In this document: positions 59,001-64,000 of the stretch, piece by piece
Layout of the letters: every line of letters begins with the position of its first letter
Position numbering within the stretch: position 1 is the stretch's first letter
Position numbers and translations under genes: made by a program
Notes under the pieces: generated by a model
Told to the model about the DNA's origin: nothing
Database searches by the model: none
Seen by the model: only the letters and a program-made list of their open reading frames with translations
Source: Rhynchonema sp. JSB1_4
Taxonomy: Eukaryota > Nematoda > Chromadorea > Monhysterida > Xyalidae
DNA: 64,000 bases
Assembly: GCA_030248065.1 (NCBI GenBank)
Contig: JASAMV010008866.1
Coordinates: 18,337-82,336, forward strand
Reading direction: 5' to 3'

Positions 59001-62000
59001 GTTAGCAAGTTCCTGATGCGCGGGCATGAATAGAAGAATTGATGTTGGCGCCTACCAAATGGTGACTTGTACACTCTCAGTGACAATGCAGCACAATGTC
59101 CATGCGCGTTACTTTCACGTTGTTTTGTATTTTTAGACCAAATAATCAGTGGAGAATTCGGTTGGTTTCACCTCATAGTGCACAGCGCGACTTTTCTTGC
59201 AGCACAACATTTTCCAGTAAAATTTGGAGCATGTTTTTTGTCGGCCAAATTTCGTCATCAAAGTTAACACTATATAAAGAAATACAAAACAAACCACACC
59301 AGAGATACAGACGATATTTTTTGTCGCGTTTCTTGTGATCTTTCAATGCCAGATCTGCGACCGTCAGTGTTTTCTGAAAAAAACAAACATCTATATTTTC
59401 AACCCTGTGCAAGTCCAAAAATATCAAAGCTGGAAGTGCTACGATTACCTTGCTTCTGCAAACGTCCTTATCCAACTGGGCGTCTGACAGCAGGTCATAA
59501 TCATCTGGTGCGACCGACTCAATCCTCCGCATTGAGCTTTGCCTTGGTGAATCAGGCACGATATCTGCATTAGGATCTCTGACAAACACATCATGTGGAT
59601 CTTCTGGCTCGGGTGTGATTTGGTCGGTATTCTCGTCTGAGCCCGGTGACGTTGACGGCCAAGTTCTTGTATCATTCGGGTTTACCGTCCCATACGAGCT
59701 CTGCTGTGTTGCTTCGTCAGTGAGCGGTTGAGTGTCTTGTCCTCCGGAGCGAGGTTCTAAGTCAGCTGGCCCATCCCCGATGGGTGCATAGCCACAAATC
59801 GATGATTGCACATGTTGATATTGGTGATTTTCAATGATTTGCACCAACGCAAACGCGACGACGTAGAAAGCAATGATGCAGATAAATGTGATCGACAGGG
59901 GCAACGCGTACGAATCAACTGCAATTTTTTTTAAAAAGCCTTATTTTCACCATCAATGCGAGTTAAACATTAACCGACTAGAAGGAGCCTGGGAGATTTT
60001 GAGCGACAGTCGTTTCACTCGCGATGACCCGTCTCGTACCAGATCTAAAATTCCAGAGTGAATGTGGTGAGAAAATTATCGCGTATGTTTAAAGCGGGGG
60101 TGCAATAACCGTTTTTCAGAAATCAGCACCTTCTTTTTATGGTGAAAACTTAAAATAGACATCCTAACAATCATTTCTTCCAGAGAAACTCCCATTCAAA
60201 AATGCCGTTTTGTATGTGAAATGTTCGCCGAAAGGTTCCTCTTTGTTCCCGAAATCGACACTGGTGTAGTTACATTTTTCCTGATAGTCAGGCAGCTGTA
60301 TTTTGGAATGGTTTTCAATAGGTAGATACGGCAGCGCGCTTGAATATTTTGGGCCAGAAAGATCATTTCCCGTGTAAACTTCAAAAGGCCCCAATTGCGA
60401 TTCTGAGACCAGTTCTGGAACGAACTTGTTTGTACACTATTCGTATTGCCCAACTCAATGTATCCCGAACTGACATCGGTGTCCAAAAGTAGTAGCGATC
60501 GGACGGTGGACGCCGACGACCAGGCACACAAGGTGACCATCTGCCCGTATATATACAAACAGGGAACCATTTTCGGTGGTCGGAATGAATAAGAGCGCGC
60601 AGCGGTGGGGCGACAAAAAATGTTTCGCTATTTGCATATAATGGGGCTGATGGTCACCTTGTGCGCCTGGTCGTCGGCGTCCACCGTCCGATTGGTACCC
60701 CTTGTGGACACCGATATCAATTCGGTATACGTCCAGTTGGACAATACAAATAGTGTACAAACAAGTTCGTTCCAGAACTGGTCTCAGAATCGCATTTGGG
60801 ACCTTTTGAAGTTTACACGGCAAATGACCTTTCTGGTCCAAAACATTCAAGCGCGCGACCGTATCTATTGGTCGCACAATGACCATATAAGAATTCATCA
60901 AAATCTATCCTGATTTTCACGTTCAGTCACTCTTAACCACTGTGCTATTTGTGATTTTCACAAAACATTTTCACCTGAAAATAATCCAGCAGATCAATCA
61001 CGTTGGCGCAGGTCTGAAACATTCTCTTTACTACATGCTTTGTGTGCGATCACGCAACGCAACGTCATTGCCCCGTCACTTTCCCTCTTTGCGATTCAGG
61101 AAAAAAAATTGACCAATTCTTATAAAGTCATTGTGCAACCAATATCTATTGAAAACCATTCCAAACCACAGCTGCCTGAGTATCAGGAAAAATGTAACTA
61201 CACCAGTGTCGATTTTGCGAACAAAGAGGAACCTTTCGGCGACCATTTCAGATAAAGAACGGCGTTTTTGAATGGGGGTTTCTCTTGAAGAAATGATCAT
61301 TGGGATGTCTACTTTATATTTTCATCATAAAAACAACGTGCTGATTTCTGAAAAACGGTTATTGCACCCTGGCTAACGCGCCACGCTAACGTACTACTGG
61401 TAATGCATCGTAATTCCCGCGTGCAGTCGTAATCGCACGATTTGACGGCAACGACAATGTAGAATTGGGGCGACCAACTTCGCTGAAAAATGTTTTGTTG
61501 CAACAAAACGAAAAAAACAGCGTTTCAGTGCCGATGCCAAGAAGAGCAGGTAAGCACAAAATGGGCGATTAGTTTCTCGAGTCAAAAAGAATCATAAACA
61601 AAACGACACGTAAAATACTGACCACAACAGGCATGGCAGACAATCGTGTCATTGTTTGATGACGGCCTGTGTGATCGATATCGGACTCGAGATGCGTGAT
61701 GGGACACTAAAAATAGCGATGAAAAACAATTGGTTCACTTCATTGATTTGACTGGCAGTTTTTGCATCCATAAACCTCCTACCCAACCCAACCAGTTGTC
61801 ATATTTCAAATATTCTCAGGAACCTAGCACAACTTGTGCAATTTACCTGTATGGTTTTCACAGCCACCGTTGCACACACGTCATCATCGCTGTGCACTTG
61901 TACGACCACCGATGAAACATCATCGGGCATGGTGAAGCGGAAGACGGCTGCATCGACTGGCGACGCCGTGAACGAACGATTCTCGTTTAGTCTGCAAGTC

Positions 62001-62828
62001 AAGCTAGTGTCAGATTAGCTCATTTGTTATTTTCATCAGACGTAAGCGGGTGTGTGTATGATTGCGGTAAGGAACTAAACATAATTTTTTTTCGAAAAAT
62101 CAGAAATGCTCAATCTTACACATCAACCAACTTGATATCAAAATCCTTGATCAACGTGGTGCTCATATTGAATCCGACCGCTTGATCCATGGCACTTGAT
62201 AGTTCCACAAACAATCTGCCGTGCTCGTCCGCGTGTGACAACAACTCAGCGGTGTCATGCACATTCACCAGATCCTGATCATCAAGAGAAGCGTTCAAAC
62301 TGCTGTTGCCTTGCAGGAACAGGGTGGCTGAATGGGTGTCGTTGCCAAATGGGCACATGATCAGCGAGATGCGGTCGTAGAGAAATCTGACAGGCGAAGT
62401 AAAGAATTTTACAGCAATTTTTGACGAAACCTTAGAAAAGGCACCAACAATCCATTGCGTTGATCGCTGGCCACCTTGAATGGCACCTGACTTGATAGAA
62501 CCGTTTGACGGCCGCGCACAACGCCGAGAAGTGGGGTCTTGATTGTTGGATCGACGCTCTGCATCCAAACACGAGCCACGTCGCCCTAATTATTTAAAAT
62601 TCAACGGAACAATTTGTGCGACGAACAAAAAAAATGTAAATTAACCGTTGTTATATTGTAGAGATAAATTGACAGAAATCCGTCAGGAGTTGTCTGGCCT
62701 TGATATAATTTGCTAAACTCGGCGCTCACGACCCCGGAGGCACCGATAATTCCCATCGTATTATTTGTTGAACATATCGGAGGAAGATGCACAAATGATC
62801 CGATTAAAACGATCCACACTGACCACAT
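56042..62828 (-). CDS. SIDT: SID-1/SIDT-family dsRNA or cholesterol transporter
   Basis: SID-1 proteins are multi-span membrane proteins with a large extracellular domain; nematode SID-1 imports dsRNA for systemic RNAi and mammalian SIDT1/2 act in lysosomal RNA and sterol handling. Seventeen exons: 62828-62646, 62585-62431, 62386-62120, 61991-61847, 61706-61623, 61482-61398, 59918-59449, 59373-59300, 59051-58851, 58788-58677, 58619-58502, 58429-58293, 58197-58018, 57941-57895, 57832-57727, 56571-56461, 56218-56042; 883 aa (mammalian SIDT about 830). A signal peptide opens it; first membrane span [20 protein letters not shown] at about 311, then a cytoplasmic Pro/Asp-rich loop. Diagnostic blocks: [71 protein letters not shown] and, at the C-terminus, [11 protein letters not shown] plus a DDDL motif. 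The donor after exon 12 (GTCGGT) was chosen by phase. Two introns are long inverted repeats. Confidence 0.93.
56616..57690. repeat. Long inverted repeat filling a SID-1 intron
   Basis: Left arm about 56616-57103 and right arm about 57203-57690, roughly 490 bp each with a 99-bp spacer. By eye about 20 differences, so near 96% identity. The arms occupy nearly all of the 1155-bp intron between exons 15 and 16 (57726-56572), ending about 36 bp from the donor and 45 bp from the acceptor. The outer edges read TGCTGGTCAACAACCC in both. There is no transposase frame; the mirror open frames on the two arms are a by-product of the symmetry. Confidence 0.92.
60098..61372. repeat. Second, older inverted repeat filling a SID-1 intron
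   Basis: The left arm (about 60098-60560) and right arm (about 60648-61372) are inverted copies, by eye roughly 85-90% identical, in the 1479-bp intron between exons 6 and 7 (61397-59919). Matching landmarks are GATGGTCACCTTGTG near the centre, CAAACAAGTTCGTTCCAG in the middle and CTGAAAAACGGTTATTGCACC at both outer ends. The right arm carries about 275 bp of extra sequence (about 60869-61146). Both arms keep an open frame with [11 protein letters not shown] and an [10 protein letters not shown] frame, so the unit may derive from a coding sequence. Confidence 0.85.
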
Positions 62829-62881
62829 GTTTTCACGCAAGAATTGTCTGCGTGTCAGTCAACTCTGGAAGTAAGCAGTGG

Positions 62882-63280
62882 CAGTGTAGTTCCTGGTCCG
62901 GAGGGGGAGATAGCGGCCCCCGTTTTTTTTGGAGGGGGAGATAGTGTACCCCTGAGGGGGGACCGGGAAGGGGGGGGGGGAAGACCCAAATTCGGGAAAA
63001 GTCACTTTTTGAGGTAGAAAATTTGACCTATTTTTGCCCCTTTTTGGAAAAAATTCTTCATAAAAAGGGTATTTTGGCGACTTTTGAGAACATTGACCTG
63101 AAAATCACACATTTTAGGCCTAAAAATGCCCATTTTAGGCCTAAAAATGGTCATTTTAGGCAAAAATTGGGGGAGATAGTGTACCCGGAGGGGGAGATAG
63201 GGGGATAGTGTACCACCCGAGGGGGAGATAGCGTACCCGAGGGGGACCCCCCTCCCCACCCCCAGGAACTAGGTACACTG
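62882..63280. mobile_element. Miniature hAT-like element, family A, AGATAGTGTACC subtype
   Basis: The 399-bp element begins CAGTGTAGTTCCTGG and ends CCAGGAACTAGGTACACTG (the family end with a 4-bp GGTA insertion). It is flanked by a perfect 8-bp duplication AGCAGTGG at 62874-62881 and 63281-63288, so the insertion is fairly recent. GAGGGGGAGATAGTGTACC recurs next to both ends. The core from about 63012 to 63130 closely matches the core of the 13909-14295 copy. Confidence 0.9.
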
Positions 63281-63417
63281 AGCAGTGGTATTCTGACGGA
63301 AAAACCGTTTTTTATGTCTCATGAAAAAAAGATAAAGAACCGCAGTGTATAAGGATAGGGGAAGCCCAAATGAGGCATTTTCGAGGCATGTTAGTGTTAG
63401 AACGGATACCACAGTGG

Positions 63418-63765
63418 CAGGGTAGTACTTGGGGGGGGGTGGGGGGCCTCCAAATTCCTGGGGGGTTATGTACTAAGTGGGTATGAATGTGTGAATGTTA
63501 ATGAAAATGTACTTAGATGTATTAAATCCGCGCGTAGCGCGCGATTTGTTGCCTATTTGGGGTGAAAAATACCAATCTTGAGCCATTTTGAGTCAAAAAT
63601 ATCAATTTTGGGGTCGATTGTTGTTCACGATAGATAGATTGCTCCCAGAATTTGTTGACGATAGATAGATTAGTCCAAAAGTGTTGACGATAGACAGATG
63701 AAATCAAAAAGTGTTGACGATAGATAGATGAATTTCGGGGAGCCCCACCCCCAAGTACTACCCTG
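63418..63765. mobile_element. Miniature element, family C, larger copy
   Basis: The 348-bp element begins CAGGGTAGTACTTGG and ends CCAAGTACTACCCTG, perfect 15-bp inverted ends. Towards the right end GTTGACGATAGATAGAT recurs about four times (63605-63732), and the same motif is present in inverse in the other family copies. The flanking 8-mers (CACAGTGG and GGCGAGGG) do not match, so either a rearrangement followed insertion or it sits inside another element: a CCAACACTG-type end follows at about 63812-63820. Confidence 0.75.
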
Positions 63766-63831
63766 GGCGAGGGGGATACCTACTGTACTGGGGGCCGCCG
63801 AGCCCCCACCTCCAACACTGCCGACTGCCCC

Positions 63832-64000
63832 CAGTGTAGTTCCTGGTCAGACGCGGCGGTTAGTGTACCTACCCCTTCCCCTTTTTTCCGTGCGGCGGTT
63901 AGTGTACCTCCCTGGGGGGAAGGGGCAGGGTAGTACTTGGGGGGGGGGTGGGGGGTCCCCCCCCCAAATTCATCTATCTATCGTCAAAAGTTTTTGATTT
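63832..64000. mobile_element. Family A element, left end, with a family C element nested inside
   Basis: A family A left end (CAGTGTAGTTCCTGG) starts at 63832 and is followed by GCGGCGGTTAGTGTACC-type repeats at about 63858 and 63893. At 63926 a family C left end (CAGGGTAGTACTTGG) begins, with CATCTATCTATCGTCAAAAG at about 63971-63990, so a family C copy is inserted in a family A copy. Both run off the window. Confidence 0.75.

Overview
The window is nuclear DNA of an invertebrate animal. Every recognisable gene is split by GT-AG introns, many only 65-85 nt long with T-rich ends of the TTTTCAG kind. The proteins are metazoan families: an RBM5/RBM10 splicing factor, carnosine N-methyltransferase, a DRAM autophagy protein, a nephrin-type adhesion receptor and a SID-1-type dsRNA channel. 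I cannot name the phylum; the TTTCAG acceptors would suit a nematode, but that is weak evidence. All exon models were read by eye and checked by reading phase; no alignment or transcript data were used.

Layout. 194-567 (-): 5' part of a GOLGA7/ERF4-type palmitoyltransferase cofactor, running off the left edge. 568-2512: divergent spacer with a GGAAGACTGATTAC repeat cluster and a hairpin. 2513-8613 (+): RBM5/RBM10, about 20 exons. 9486-15218 (+): CARNMT1, 7 exons, two of whose introns are full of small DNA transposons. 15490-17344 (+): DRAM2-like, 6 exons. 18067-38793 (+): nephrin/SYG-2-like receptor, about 25 exons, with a 9.1-kb first intron. 40525-47739 (-): an unrecognised two-membrane-span protein with PY motifs; its 4.7-kb intron holds, on the other strand, two C2H2 zinc-finger genes and a decayed third copy. 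47740-56041: no gene seen. 56042-62828 (-): SID-1/SIDT, 17 exons. 62829-64000: a nest of non-autonomous DNA transposons.

The genes are not an operon or pathway cluster; they are ordinary, separately transcribed neighbours. The unusual material lies between and inside them. (1) Two introns of the SID-1-like gene are almost entirely long inverted repeats (arms of roughly 490 bp at about 96% identity, and an older pair), so the pre-mRNA of a dsRNA importer should itself fold into long dsRNA. (2) A 15-mer, TGTTATCATGCCCAT, occurs seven times exactly and three times nearly, always in introns, seven of the ten in the nephrin-like gene. (3) A 10-mer, TGAAACATCA, occurs 17 times across exons, introns and spacers. 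(4) Several miniature transposon families can be delimited to the base by target-site duplications, and share ends and core while differing in subterminal repeats. (5) The zinc-finger pair shares a nearly identical second-exon block beside diverged flanks, which suggests gene conversion.
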